Below are positions 35,126 through 45,321 of a DNA stretch of 64,000 bases, one piece after another. The position numbers were made by a program, and so were the translations under genes. This DNA is from Flammeovirga agarivorans (GTDB lineage Bacteria; Bacteroidota; Bacteroidia; Cytophagales; Flammeovirgaceae). Where the stretch lies: NCBI RefSeq assembly GCF_012641475.1, contig NZ_JABAIL010000004.1, forward strand, positions 721,881-785,880, written 5' to 3'. The notes under the pieces were generated by a model. The model had not been told where the DNA came from, did not search any database, and was given only the letters and a program-made list of their open reading frames with translations. Numbering within the stretch: position 1 is the stretch's first letter; each line of letters starts with the position of its first letter.

Positions 35126-38100
35126 CTAAAATACTTCAATCTCTTTCTCTGTTGCTATAGCTTCAGATAAGTAATCAATATATTTCACAAAACCGGTATC
35201 ATAGTTTTGTAATAGATTTCTTAGCGATTTAAGCCTCTGTAGTTTATCTATATCAGACATCATTGTTGAAACAGTAATTTCTCTGAGTTCATCAATGATG
35301 TCTTTGTTTTTAATCGGATCCAAGTATTTAAACCCTTTATCTTTGATTTGCACCAAGTACTTATCCAAGATATTTACCAATTGTCTTCTACTAATTGGCT
35401 TCGTTAGGTAATCATTCATACCTACGGCAAATGCTTTAAATCTTTTATCCCAATAAGCATCTGCTGTCAATGCTACAATCGGAATTGTTATATTTTCCAA
35501 TTCAAACCTAATATATTGAACTGCAGATATACCACCCATCACCGGCATATGTAAATCCATTAATATAAGGTCATAGGATTTTTCTTTTAGAAAATCTATC
35601 GCTTCTTGACCATTATTCGCAATTTCAATATGCAGCTTCAACTGTTTAAATAATGCCTGCATCATGATTTGATTCATCTTATTATCCTCTACAACAAGGA
35701 TAGTGTATTGATAATCAAAATCTATATCTTCAATATTTCCTTTCTTTTCATTATGAATTACCTCCTGTTCCTTATTAATAGGTAAAGTGATCAAGAAAGT
35801 AGAGCCCTTATTTTCTTCACTTAATACATTGATATGCCCATTAAGCATTTCCGTCATTTTTTTGGTAATAGCAAGCCCTAAACCTGTGCCACCAAATTTT
35901 CTTGTTACAGACTTATCACCTTGTTCAAATGATTCAAAAATAAGGTTTAATTTATCTTTTGGTATGCCTATACCCTCATCAGAAACTTTTAATATAATTT
36001 GCTGATTAGCAAAGAACACATCTACTAAAATCTCTGTATCATTCTTTGTGAATTTAATTGCATTTGACAGAAGGTTGGTTAGGATCTGTCTTAATTTTGT
36101 TGGGTCAGTGATAAAGACTTTTGGGACATCCGTATCAATATTTAATGTAATCTTGATATTACGGTCCTTAGCTGTCATTTCATGGATTTTCACCACCATT
36201 TTGAGAAGACTCCTCAGGTCTATTTCTTCCCAATAAATACTCATCTTACCCGCATCAATTCTAGAAAGATCTAATAAATTATTGATCAATTCAGAAAGGT
36301 ATTCTCCATTAAAATAAATATACTTTAGTTGTTCAGAGAATTCTGCAGGTAGCTTTTGAAGTTCAGATTTTCTAAATAAAATATTACTAAAGCCAATAAT
36401 CGCATTCAGTGGTGATCTAATTTCATGTGATATATTCGCTAAGAATAAACTCTTTGCCTTATTCGATCGCTCAGCAGCTACTTTAGCCTTCTCTAATTCA
36501 ATTTCTACACTTTTCTGTCGGGTAAGATTCCAACACACACCATGCATCGCATAAGTAGAGTTCAACTTCCTTGTAGACCTACCATATACTTGAATATATT
36601 GCTTGCCATATTTCTTGTGTTCAATAGTCAGCAAAATATTAATAAGGTCAGCGGTTTCACTTTTGACATTTCTAATCAACTGAACCACCTGTTCTTGATC
36701 GTGTTCTGAGACGATACTTAGATAATCTTTAATATCATCGTTTTTCACTAAATGCTGTAGACCAAAAATATTGACAAACTTATTATCCCAATAAAACCCT
36801 TCTGAAGGAACATAAGACCATGTACCAATTTTTGCAGCATCTAAAGCTAAATCTAGTTTCACCTTCTGTTGCTGTAACTCAAAAGTTCTTTCAATAACCT
36901 TTTGTTCTAAAGAACTATTCAGCTGACTAATCTCCGATTCATGTTTCTTTTCATCAGTAATATCAATACTATATACAGCAACACCATAAACAATATTACT
37001 TTCAGAAATCAGTGGTGAAAAAGCACATTGAATGATCAAGTCGTCGGATAAGAAGAAATCTTTTTCTACAATTCTCCCTGTGTTAAAAGCCTGTTCAAAA
37101 TATTCAAAATACATGGAGAAGGCCGTCTTGTAAGGTTCATTTTTCAAATTGATAGAAGGCCTAATCTTCACTTGACTCAATTGAAAAATCAATTCTGAGA
37201 ACTTGGTGTTATAAGTCTCCAGTTCATATTCACTATTGATAGAGAATATATAACTCTTGGCACTCTCAATTAATACTTGTCGTTGGTGATTGACTTTTAT
37301 AAGTTCTTCTTGAGCTTCATATTTATCCGTAATATCTTCGATAAAGGCGATATTCTGCTTTTCTTTCTGATCGAAGATCACCTCCTCTCGAACATTGAGG
37401 TATTTTACTTTACTGTATTTATTTAGGTATTTAGATATAAACTCCTTTTTACTTTTCTTGATCACATTCTTTGACCCAATCTGAAAAAGTTCATCGAGTG
37501 TCATACCTACTAATTCATGGGTTTCTTTTCCAAGGTGTATTACTGCAGTATCATTAGCATCAATAATTGTATTGTCTTTAATGACTAAAGCACCCAAATA
37601 GTTGTAATGAAATAGTTGTTTATATTTCCTCTCTGATCTCTTTAAATTCTCCTGTGATACATATTGATCCGTTACATTCCTTACCACTACAGCAACTCCT
37701 GTAATTTTCTCTTCTGCTTTAATTGGAGTATATGTTGCCTCAAAATGAGCTCTTTGATAATTATCTTCATCCCCGTATGTCCTTGTTATTTGGAAATTCT
37801 CACCATTTAAGGCCCTCTGGATATCTACTTTAGCTACTTCATCATCCCCTCTTACTTTCATATATTCAAGGATATTGCTACCAACACTTATATCACAGCC
37901 ATAAACTGATTTCATCGTTTTGGCATGTGCATTATTAAATGCCAGGTAATTATATTTCTTATCTACGGAGAAAACGACATCGGGAGAGTGCTCCATCAAT
38001 AGACTAAGCATCTTATAATTCTTAGGATCCTCATTTGAAGCTAAATCATTTTCTTTTATGCTTTTGTGTTGAAAATAATTATACCCAAGACTTGCTATCA

Positions 38101-38140
38101 ATAATAGCAATAGCACTACTATTAAAATGTTAGTCATCAT
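35126..38140 (-). CDS. PAS-rich hybrid histidine kinase
   Basis: A 1004-residue membrane-anchored sensor. One membrane helix (3-22) is followed by about four PAS domains (about 45-160, 165-275, 285-395, 425-540) with a coiled coil before the last. HisKA follows with His572 in NISHEIRSPLNA, then HATPase_c (about 680-790; DEGIGIPKDKLN and GGTGLGLAI). A C-terminal receiver has Asp862 in LMDLHMPVMGG. The tail (about 930-1004) is helical and has no recognised output. The phosphate probably passes to an unlinked Hpt protein or regulator, as none adjoins. No extracellular domain exists, so signals are likely cytoplasmic or membrane-borne. Confidence 0.93.
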   Translation of the reverse strand: MMTNILIVVLLLLLIASLGYNYFQHKSIKENDLASNEDPKNYKMLSLLMEHSPDVVFSVDKKYNYLAFNNAHAKTMKSVYGCDISVGSNILEYMKVRGDDEVAKVDIQRALNGENFQITRTYGDEDNYQRAHFEATYTPIKAEEKITGVAVVVRNVTDQYVSQENLKRSERKYKQLFHYNYLGALVIKDNTIIDANDTAVIHLGKETHELVGMTLDELFQIGSKNVIKKSKKEFISKYLNKYSKVKYLNVREEVIFDQKEKQNIAFIEDITDKYEAQEELIKVNHQRQVLIESAKSYIFSINSEYELETYNTKFSELIFQLSQVKIRPSINLKNEPYKTAFSMYFEYFEQAFNTGRIVEKDFFLSDDLIIQCAFSPLISESNIVYGVAVYSIDITDEKKHESEISQLNSSLEQKVIERTFELQQQKVKLDLALDAAKIGTWSYVPSEGFYWDNKFVNIFGLQHLVKNDDIKDYLSIVSEHDQEQVVQLIRNVKSETADLINILLTIEHKKYGKQYIQVYGRSTRKLNSTYAMHGVCWNLTRQKSVEIELEKAKVAAERSNKAKSLFLANISHEIRSPLNAIIGFSNILFRKSELQKLPAEFSEQLKYIYFNGEYLSELINNLLDLSRIDAGKMSIYWEEIDLRSLLKMVVKIHEMTAKDRNIKITLNIDTDVPKVFITDPTKLRQILTNLLSNAIKFTKNDTEILVDVFFANQQIILKVSDEGIGIPKDKLNLIFESFEQGDKSVTRKFGGTGLGLAITKKMTEMLNGHINVLSEENKGSTFLITLPINKEQEVIHNEKKGNIEDIDFDYQYTILVVEDNKMNQIMMQALFKQLKLHIEIANNGQEAIDFLKEKSYDLILMDLHMPVMGGISAVQYIRFELENITIPIVALTADAYWDKRFKAFAVGMNDYLTKPISRRQLVNILDKYLVQIKDKGFKYLDPIKNKDIIDELREITVSTMMSDIDKLQRLKSLRNLLQNYDTGFVKYIDYLSEAIATEKEIEVF

Positions 38141-38237
38141 GAATGAAATAAATTAGTGTCGTTTGTTCAAAAAATATGGGGATAGTTAATCTTTAAATAA
38201 GATCTTTAGATTAACGTAATACCTACTTACTCTTTTT

Positions 38238-39680
38238 CTAAAGAATAATTGAAGGTATAATGAACAATATAAATAATGATAACCCAAGAATAAAAATTAA
38301 AGGTGTGATATATGGGTTAAATGTAATATTTACTTTTTCTTTTCGATGATAAATATTGAAAGGAATCTTAATATAATAAGCTATTGAGATCGCAGTATTT
38401 AATAAACCCAGTACCATCACTATAGCATAATATATTTCGCTATTAGACATATATAGATCCCAAAGAGAACTAAATATTAATAATTTACCTGTGAAACCAG
38501 CTGCTGGTGGTAATCCGATCAACGAGATCGCACTTACAACAATTGCAGGTCCCCAAATTAGTGATGCGTTGGTCCAACCAATTCCTTTTATTGATTCCAA
38601 ACGATCATCTCCAGTTTGATCCTCAACTTCACCTATAAAATAGAAGATTGCAAAATTACCAATCACATATGCCCATAAGAAGTAATAAAGAGCATAAGAT
38701 GACATATCATTGATATTCACAATACCAATTAAAATAAATCCAGCTCCAGCAATAGAACTGTAACCCATTAGTCTTCTCATACCTTTTTGATATAAAGCAG
38801 AAAGATTACCTATAAACATAGAGAATAAAGCTGCTAGTAAAAGGAAATAAGATATATAAGGATTATTACAAACTTCTGAAAAATAGAAGAATCGATATAA
38901 AAAGATAGTACTTGCTACTTTTGGCATAGTGGAGAAAAACGCCACTGCTTCTATAGGTGCCGATTGATACACATCAGGTACCCAAACATGCATAGGAAAT
39001 GCACCAAGCTTGAAAAGAAAGCCTATAACAATAAAGATCACTGCCAACATAAATAATACAGAATTCTGATCTGCAAAAGTGGCTGCACTTTGTAAATCAA
39101 CTCCACCTGTTAAACCATACATCAGTGATGCACCATATATTGTAATTGCTGTGGAAATTGCACCAAAAATAAAATACTTAATAGCTGCTTCAGTACCAAT
39201 CTTATTGTTTTTAAAAGCAGTTAATAAGTATGATGGAAGTGAAATTAATTCCATGGCTAAAATTGCTAATACAAAATCATTAGCGATAATTAGCACATGT
39301 CCCCCTATCAACATTCCAAGGGCTAAAACAATCCATTCTCCTTCACCTTTTTCATGTTGACTTTTTGGGTGTCTTGCCCAAAGTTGATAGAACAACAATA
39401 AGGCACAAAAGTCAACTAATATTTTGAGTTTTATTGACCAAGAGGTATTGACAATGGTAAACATCATCAACTGATCAAAAGAAGGTATTGCAAAAAACGC
39501 TAAATAAATAATATCAACTATAACAGTAATGATCGCAAGCACATATAGCATCCTTTTATTACCATTTGAATAACAAAGATCCAAAGTAAGCAATACGATA
39601 AGTGCAAGTGTCAACCATCCTTCTGAAAATAAATAAGGAAGGCTTTCAATGATATTATTTAGTTTTGACAACAAATCCAT
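38238..39680 (-). CDS. nuoN: NADH-quinone oxidoreductase subunit N
   Basis: A 480-residue antiporter-like membrane subunit of complex I with about 14 helices. Typical segments are AMELISLPSYLLTAF (near 140, with the key Glu), KYFIFGAISTAI (near 165) and GAFPMHVWVPDVYQSAP (near 226). It is the last of four complex I genes here, 20 bp after nuoM, and is part of the proton-pumping arm. Confidence 0.95.
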   Translation of the reverse strand: MDLLSKLNNIIESLPYLFSEGWLTLALIVLLTLDLCYSNGNKRMLYVLAIITVIVDIIYLAFFAIPSFDQLMMFTIVNTSWSIKLKILVDFCALLLFYQLWARHPKSQHEKGEGEWIVLALGMLIGGHVLIIANDFVLAILAMELISLPSYLLTAFKNNKIGTEAAIKYFIFGAISTAITIYGASLMYGLTGGVDLQSAATFADQNSVLFMLAVIFIVIGFLFKLGAFPMHVWVPDVYQSAPIEAVAFFSTMPKVASTIFLYRFFYFSEVCNNPYISYFLLLAALFSMFIGNLSALYQKGMRRLMGYSSIAGAGFILIGIVNINDMSSYALYYFLWAYVIGNFAIFYFIGEVEDQTGDDRLESIKGIGWTNASLIWGPAIVVSAISLIGLPPAAGFTGKLLIFSSLWDLYMSNSEIYYAIVMVLGLLNTAISIAYYIKIPFNIYHRKEKVNITFNPYITPLIFILGLSLFILFIIPSIIL

Positions 39681-39700
39681 CTCTCTTTCCCTCTGATAAA

Positions 39701-41449
39701 TTAACCTCCTATTATTACTCTAATGTGATCTGCTCCAACGAAATTAGCAAACTCTACCAATACAGTTACTGAACCTTCTATTAGGTTAATTAATAGTTTT
39801 GGATAGATACCTAAGATCAATGTCATTATTGACAATGGAACTAACATCAAGAGTTCTCTCATGTCTAAATCTTTCAATTTAGATTCAACAGAAGCATCTT
39901 TTAAGTAAAATTTACCTAAGAATATTCTTTGCATTGCCCATAAGTAATAAGCTGCACTTAATACCAATCCTAATGTCGCTGTGATTGTCATCCATCTTGG
40001 CACCAAGTTATTCACTGCAGATGAATTAAATGCTCCTAAGAAAACAAATAACTCTGCCATAAAACCTGAAAAACCAGGTAGACCTAATGAGGCAAAGAAG
40101 CCTATTGTTGCCAACATAGTATATCTTGGCATTTTAGATGATAAACCACTATAGTTTTCAATTTCTAAATTACCAGTTCTTAAGTATAATACACCTGCTA
40201 TTAAGAATAATGCGGATGAAATAATACCATGTGAGAACATTTGAAAGATAGCACCTGTAACCCCTTCTGCAGTTAAAGAAGCGATACCCAACATCACAAA
40301 TCCCATATGAGATACTGAAGAGTATGCTATCAATCGCTTTAAATTATGTGTTCCTAAAGCGACAAATGCACCATACAATATTGAGATCACACCACCTAAG
40401 GCAATATACCATGCGAAATATTGAGCTCCATCAGGGAAAATAGAATACGCAATTCTAAGCATTCCATAACCACCAATTTTAAGAAGTACACCTGCAAGTA
40501 CTACAGATATTGAAGTTGGTGCTTCTACGTGGGCATCTGGAAGCCATGTATGTAATGGAACTACTGGAAGCTTAATAGCGAAACCAATAAATACCATTAA
40601 AAATGCGATAAATCGAACGTTAGTACCAAATAAAGTTGCTCCATAATCAAGAGACAAAATTGAATCTGGAATATAGTTCTTTGCATCCATCATATGTACC
40701 AATGTGAAAGTCCTGACAAAATCAGATTGACCAATTTCACCTGAGATCAACATAGTCTGAACTTTATCAATGATTTGAGGGGTCACACCTTCTAAGTTAG
40801 TAGCAAGTCCTAATTGAACTGCAGTAGCTGCAGGATCAATCACAGAAGCTGCAAGAGCAATCATAATCACTAAGATAAAAATTGATCCAACTAACGTATA
40901 AATAAAGAATTTAATTGATGCATATTCACTGTTCTTCCCTCCCCAAATACCGATAAGGAAATACATAGGAAGAAGCATAAATTCAAAGAATAAGTAAAAT
41001 AAGAAGAAGTCAAGTGCTAGGAAACAACCCATGATCGTACCACTTAATAAGAGATACAAAGCATAAAAACCTCTTTTCTTTTTTTGAATTTCTAACGAAG
41101 AAATAGACCCAATTAGTAAAACAATCGCAGCTAAAAGCACCATTGAATTACTTAATCCGTCCACTCCTAATATATAATCAGCTGAGAGCCTACCGAAACT
41201 ACCTAGATTTAGTAAAATCCATTCTGCCTTTTCGAGATATTGAAAACTACTTAATGATAAAACACCATTCATATTTTCTAATAAACCTTGGTAACCCATC
41301 ATAATATATGATGCAACAACAAGTTGAAAAGCATTGATAGCTATTGTGATTTTCCCAAAATGAGCTTTAAACTGATTTGGTAACAATAGAATAAGGAATG
41401 TCCCCAATATTGGAACGAATACTAATAATGTGAGCAGAAATTGACTCAT
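39701..41449 (-). CDS. nuoM: NADH-quinone oxidoreductase subunit M
   Basis: A 582-residue antiporter-like subunit of complex I. Family segments are FFEFMLLPMYFLIGIWGG (near 155, with the conserved Glu), KLPVVPLHTWLPDAHVEAPT (near 290) and KRLIAYSSVSHMGFVMLG (near 369). It is longer than E. coli NuoM (about 509) because of an insert of about 70 residues near 205-275, before the helix that starts VRFIAFL. It is 34 bp after nuoL. Confidence 0.96.
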   Translation of the reverse strand: MSQFLLTLLVFVPILGTFLILLLPNQFKAHFGKITIAINAFQLVVASYIMMGYQGLLENMNGVLSLSSFQYLEKAEWILLNLGSFGRLSADYILGVDGLSNSMVLLAAIVLLIGSISSLEIQKKKRGFYALYLLLSGTIMGCFLALDFFLFYLFFEFMLLPMYFLIGIWGGKNSEYASIKFFIYTLVGSIFILVIMIALAASVIDPAATAVQLGLATNLEGVTPQIIDKVQTMLISGEIGQSDFVRTFTLVHMMDAKNYIPDSILSLDYGATLFGTNVRFIAFLMVFIGFAIKLPVVPLHTWLPDAHVEAPTSISVVLAGVLLKIGGYGMLRIAYSIFPDGAQYFAWYIALGGVISILYGAFVALGTHNLKRLIAYSSVSHMGFVMLGIASLTAEGVTGAIFQMFSHGIISSALFLIAGVLYLRTGNLEIENYSGLSSKMPRYTMLATIGFFASLGLPGFSGFMAELFVFLGAFNSSAVNNLVPRWMTITATLGLVLSAAYYLWAMQRIFLGKFYLKDASVESKLKDLDMRELLMLVPLSIMTLILGIYPKLLINLIEGSVTVLVEFANFVGADHIRVIIGG

Positions 41450-41483
41450 GATATATATTAAAAAAACTTACGTTCGTTTGTAT

Positions 41484-43532
41484 CTAAATTAAAAAGACAA
41501 GTACAAGGACAATAAACAGAATTGACCAAGCAATCATACTTTGGGATCGCTCACCTTGAGGTTTTCTGAATATATCGCCCAATAACTTCATAAATAGTGT
41601 AAATAGCTTTACAATACCATCTACTATATATTTATCAAACCATGCTAATACATGGCCTATAACTACATTTCCAACAGCAAAGACTTTAACAAAAAAGTCG
41701 ATCACTTTATCATCAAACCCTCTTACCACCTCGGATGTACCAATGGCAAGGTTCACAAAATGCTCATCAGCATGTGGGATGCTTTCAAGTTTCCTAGAAG
41801 TAAACAATAATGATTTCACACCTGCCTTATATAAGTTATTCAAATAGAAAAACTCATAAGATAACCTGTAAAAAAACTTACTCTTAATCTTCTTCTTGAA
41901 GCTTGAGTCAACACCTTTAAAATAGATGAAATAAGCAGACAGTAAACCAACTGCCACCATTAATAATGACAATATTAATCCAATAAAATGAACAGAATGA
42001 TGGTCTAAAGTTACAATGCTTAAACCTTCTTGTAACCAAGAACCTGCTGTATCAAAAGGGTTGAGAGTATATACAAACCAAAAAGAACAACAAGCCAAAA
42101 TGATCACAGGAACATTCATGCGAGTTGGCACTTCTTTAGGTAATACCAAACAGTCTTGACATACTTTATGATTAGCTATTCCTAAATCTTTTATAAATAC
42201 ATGATATAAAAGTCTAAGACAGTAGAATGCTGTTAAAATAGCCGCTGCAAAACCAAAAACCCCAACAATAATCCAAGCTCCACCATCATTCATTCTTAAT
42301 AAAGCTGATGATAAAATGGCATCTTTAGATAAAAAACCTGAGGTAAAAGGGATTCCAGATAACCCTGCCAAGCAAATCACAAAACCAATAAATGTTTTTG
42401 GCATATATTTCCTTAGCTCTCCCATCCATCGGATATCTTGAGCATCAAATCCTTTACATATATCACATGAAACTTGATGCATGCTATGAATTACAGCACC
42501 AGCTCCTAAAAATAAACCTGCTTTAAAAAAAGCATGTGTTACTAAATGAAAGCCTGCATTTTCTGGATCACCTACTCCAATAGCCAACATCATATAACCT
42601 AATTGGGATATGGTAGAGAATGCTAATACTTTCTTAATATCGTATTGTGTTACCGCTGCATAGGCACCAATAAGTGCTGTGATTCCTCCTATCGAGGCTA
42701 TGATTAATAAGGTCTCTTCCGGTAAAAAGAAAAAGCAACGAATTAATAGATAGATTCCTGCTGCGACCATTGTTGCTGCGTGGATTAATGCAGAAACTGG
42801 TGTTGGCCCTTGCATCGCATCCGGCAACCATACTGAAAATGGTATTTGGGCAGATTTACCCATAGCCGCTAATACTACACCTATTGAAGCAATAAAAATT
42901 AATGGATCGTTAAAATATTCAGAACTAAATTGAGCTGAAATATCATGAATACTCAATGTATCAAAAACAGAATACAAGCATAAGATTGCAACCATAAAGC
43001 CTGCATCTCCAATTCTATTGATTACAAAAGCTTTCTTCGCTGCAGATATTGCTTCTTTCTTATGTCTCCAAAAACCAATCAGCATATATGAGCAGAAACC
43101 TACTAATTCCCAAAATAAATAAAGGAACACTAGGTGATCACTTATAAGCACACCAAACATGGAAAAAGTAAACCCTCCTAACAGAGCATAATATCTCTTA
43201 AGTTGAGGATCTCCTTGCATGTATGCAGAAGAAAATACATGAACAGCTAAAGAAATCGCACTTACCATTGCGATCAATAAAGCGGAAAAATTATCAATAG
43301 AGAAGGTCACACTAAAATTATGGTCACCTATACGCAACCAATCTAGTGTATATCCTACTGTTTCTCCTCCCCAAGAAGTAAAAAAGAAAAGAGTACTACA
43401 CAAGAAACTTAAGAACATAAACGATGTTCCAATTTTATCTACATGTTTATTACTTTTCCATACAGTTAAAAAAACACTGCTAATTAACGGAGAAGTTACA
43501 GCAACTAAAGTTATGAAAGTATAAAAACTCAA
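41484..43532 (-). CDS. nuoL: NADH-quinone oxidoreductase subunit L
   Basis: A 682-residue complex I subunit with about 16 helices and the long lateral C-terminal helix. Key segments are LFWELVGFCSYMLIGFWRHK (near 139), NRIGDAGFM (near 172) and AQIPFSVWLPDAMQGPTPVSA (in parts; near 230). The start is TTG at 43532: an in-frame TGA is 7 codons upstream and no ATG occurs until residue 38. It is 34 bp after nuoK. Confidence 0.96.
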   Translation of the reverse strand: MSFYTFITLVAVTSPLISSVFLTVWKSNKHVDKIGTSFMFLSFLCSTLFFFTSWGGETVGYTLDWLRIGDHNFSVTFSIDNFSALLIAMVSAISLAVHVFSSAYMQGDPQLKRYYALLGGFTFSMFGVLISDHLVFLYLFWELVGFCSYMLIGFWRHKKEAISAAKKAFVINRIGDAGFMVAILCLYSVFDTLSIHDISAQFSSEYFNDPLIFIASIGVVLAAMGKSAQIPFSVWLPDAMQGPTPVSALIHAATMVAAGIYLLIRCFFFLPEETLLIIASIGGITALIGAYAAVTQYDIKKVLAFSTISQLGYMMLAIGVGDPENAGFHLVTHAFFKAGLFLGAGAVIHSMHQVSCDICKGFDAQDIRWMGELRKYMPKTFIGFVICLAGLSGIPFTSGFLSKDAILSSALLRMNDGGAWIIVGVFGFAAAILTAFYCLRLLYHVFIKDLGIANHKVCQDCLVLPKEVPTRMNVPVIILACCSFWFVYTLNPFDTAGSWLQEGLSIVTLDHHSVHFIGLILSLLMVAVGLLSAYFIYFKGVDSSFKKKIKSKFFYRLSYEFFYLNNLYKAGVKSLLFTSRKLESIPHADEHFVNLAIGTSEVVRGFDDKVIDFFVKVFAVGNVVIGHVLAWFDKYIVDGIVKLFTLFMKLLGDIFRKPQGERSQSMIAWSILFIVLVLVFLI

Positions 43533-43566
43533 TGCAAAAATTTGGTTAGTTCAGTTTGCACTAATA

Positions 43567-43875
43567 TTATTCTTCTTTTAACTGATTGACTTGATGTAAA
43601 TCAACAGTTCTAAAGAATTGAAACAATTTAATAATTAATGCTAAGGCAACACTCACTTCTGCTGCAGCAATCACAATTACAAAAATTGCAAATGCATTTC
43701 CATCCATCAAAGAAGGATCTTGCATAGAAAAAGCAACTAAATTTACATTTGCTGCATTTAGCATCAATTCCACACCCATCAAGGCAACAATAGCACTTCG
43801 TTTGGTTAACGCGATGGATAAACCAATACTAAATAAGAAGGCTGATGCTAACATGTAGTACGAGAATGGTATCAT
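43567..43875 (-). CDS. nuoK: NADH-quinone oxidoreductase subunit K
   Basis: A 102-residue subunit with three membrane helices. The proton-channel glutamates are in place: MGVELMLNAANVNLVAF (helix 2) and AAAEVSVALALI (helix 3). It is the first nuo gene of this block. The genes that usually precede it (nuoA to nuoJ) are not upstream; a cyclophilin-like gene ends 49 bp before it instead. Confidence 0.96.
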   Translation of the reverse strand: MIPFSYYMLASAFLFSIGLSIALTKRSAIVALMGVELMLNAANVNLVAFSMQDPSLMDGNAFAIFVIVIAAAEVSVALALIIKLFQFFRTVDLHQVNQLKEE

Positions 43876-43924
43876 AAGTTTGTATTGTTTCTAAAGGCAA
43901 ATATGACCCTAATAATATGAGAAT

Positions 43925-44398
43925 TCAAATAAATGATGGTATTCGTGACAATATTTCTTCTTTTTCCACCTCTTTTATTGATATTTTACTAATTATCATT
44001 CCTTCATCTACCTGACTCACTTTTTTTTGATGATCGACAGTCAAACAACCAATCGGAGAACATATCCCATCGTAAGTTGCTGCATCTTCATCATTCAACA
44101 CAAACATTAATCTATCTGATACCATTTCTTTATTTACTCCAACAAAAGCCAATACACCTTGCCTAAGTTTTGGAGCAGAATGATCTGGCCTTGTCATGGG
44201 GCGTTCTGTAAAGTGTACCGTATCTTTAAAAGGCTCAAATTTTATTAGCCTATCTGGAACAACAAACTTTACTTTCCAACCATTAAAAATATTGGATTTC
44301 ACTAAAGCCTCAAAGCGTTCTGTTGCTATAGGTGCATTTTCCGGAAAAATTACCACCTCAAAAGGTTCCCCTCCTATAATTAACTCTGCTAACTTCAT
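43925..44398 (-). CDS. Divergent cyclophilin-type peptidyl-prolyl isomerase
   Basis: 157 residues from the ATG at 44398. The open frame extends to 44440, but that start lies inside the terminator hairpin of the upstream gene, so I reject it. FEVVIFPENAPIATERFEALVKSNIFNGWKVKFVVPDRLIKF (seen in parts) matches the cyclophilin order 'fPd.AP.tv.NF..L....fydg..FhrvipgfmiQ'. The catalytic Arg-Phe pair of active cyclophilins is not conserved here, so it may be a folding-inactive relative. It has no signal peptide. It may share a transcript with nuoKLMN, 49 bp downstream. Confidence 0.7.
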   Translation of the reverse strand: MKLAELIIGGEPFEVVIFPENAPIATERFEALVKSNIFNGWKVKFVVPDRLIKFEPFKDTVHFTERPMTRPDHSAPKLRQGVLAFVGVNKEMVSDRLMFVLNDEDAATYDGICSPIGCLTVDHQKKVSQVDEGMIISKISIKEVEKEEILSRIPSFI

Positions 44399-44401
44399 AT
44401 A

Positions 44402-44438
44402 CAAAAAAAGCCTGTTAGCTTTATTACTAACAGGCTTC
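44402..44438 (-). terminator. Intrinsic terminator after OmpR-type regulator
   Basis: On the minus strand the 11-bp stem AAGCCTGTTAG / CTAACAGGCTT is followed by seven T. It lies about 20 bp past the regulator stop and ends 4 bp before the preferred cyclophilin start. Confidence 0.88.
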
Positions 44439-44458
44439 AAATATAATATTTCTATTGA

Positions 44459-45166
44459 TTAATCTTGAACTAAGAATTTGAATCCAATTCCGTGAACATT
44501 CAAAATTTCAATTGTAGGATCATCTTTAAGGTACTTTCTAAGACGTGACATAAATACGTCTAAAGATCTACCTTTATAATAATCATCATCTCCCCAAACT
44601 TCTTGTAAGATATACTCACGTTTGATTAATGAATTACGGTGACGATGTAAGAATCTTAACAATTCAGCTTCACGAGTTGTCAGCTTTCTTGTATCATCTC
44701 CAATTTGTAACTTCTGGTAAGGGAAGTCTAGGATATAGTTACCAATTTTGATTTCATGTGGATCGTCATCGCTTCCGATCTCAACTTTTGGCTCCGATTT
44801 TTGACGCTTTAAGATCACCTCAATACGAAGTAAAAGTTCCTCAACATTTACAGGCTTGGTAACATAATCGTCTGCTCCAATTCTGAATGCCTTAATTTTA
44901 TCTTTAGGAAGATTGTTTGAAGACATAAATAAGATTGGAATATAAGGATCTTTTGCTCTGATTTCTTCAGCAAGAGTATAGCCATCTTTGTGTGGCATCA
45001 TAACGTCCATGATAATCAGATCATAATCTGCTTTATCAAATTCTTTCATGCCTTCTACTCCATCTTCAGCGTGGTTTACAGCATAACCTCTGATATCTAA
45101 ATATTTTTTAACAAGTGAGGCTATAATTCTATCATCCTCTACAAGAAGAATCTTTACTGCATCCAT
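44459..45166 (-). CDS. OmpR-family response regulator (RprY-like)
   Basis: A 235-residue DNA-binding regulator. The receiver (about 4-120) has acidic pocket ED/D at 10-12, acceptor Asp54 in IMDVMMP and Lys in VTKPV. The C-terminal winged helix (about 138-233) shows LTTREAELLRFLHRHRN and GRSLDVFMSRLRKYL. It resembles Bacteroides RprY. No cognate kinase gene is adjacent, so it is an orphan in this window. Confidence 0.93.
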   Translation of the reverse strand: MDAVKILLVEDDRIIASLVKKYLDIRGYAVNHAEDGVEGMKEFDKADYDLIIMDVMMPHKDGYTLAEEIRAKDPYIPILFMSSNNLPKDKIKAFRIGADDYVTKPVNVEELLLRIEVILKRQKSEPKVEIGSDDDPHEIKIGNYILDFPYQKLQIGDDTRKLTTREAELLRFLHRHRNSLIKREYILQEVWGDDDYYKGRSLDVFMSRLRKYLKDDPTIEILNVHGIGFKFLVQD

Positions 45167-45321
45167 AGTATTATTTTAAGTTTTTGATATTATTGTATAA
45201 TGATGTACTCGTTACTTTCTGATATACGCAATAACATTTTTAGGGTTTTAAATAACAAGTTTAAACAAATGTTAATTGACTAAAAAATGTTATAATTCAA
45301 CTTTTTCACAGGTGATTTACA

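Noticed and set aside
45167..45321. 155-bp gap before the OmpR-type regulator
   Set aside because: AT-rich without a clear hairpin, RNA gene or consensus promoter; nothing I can support.
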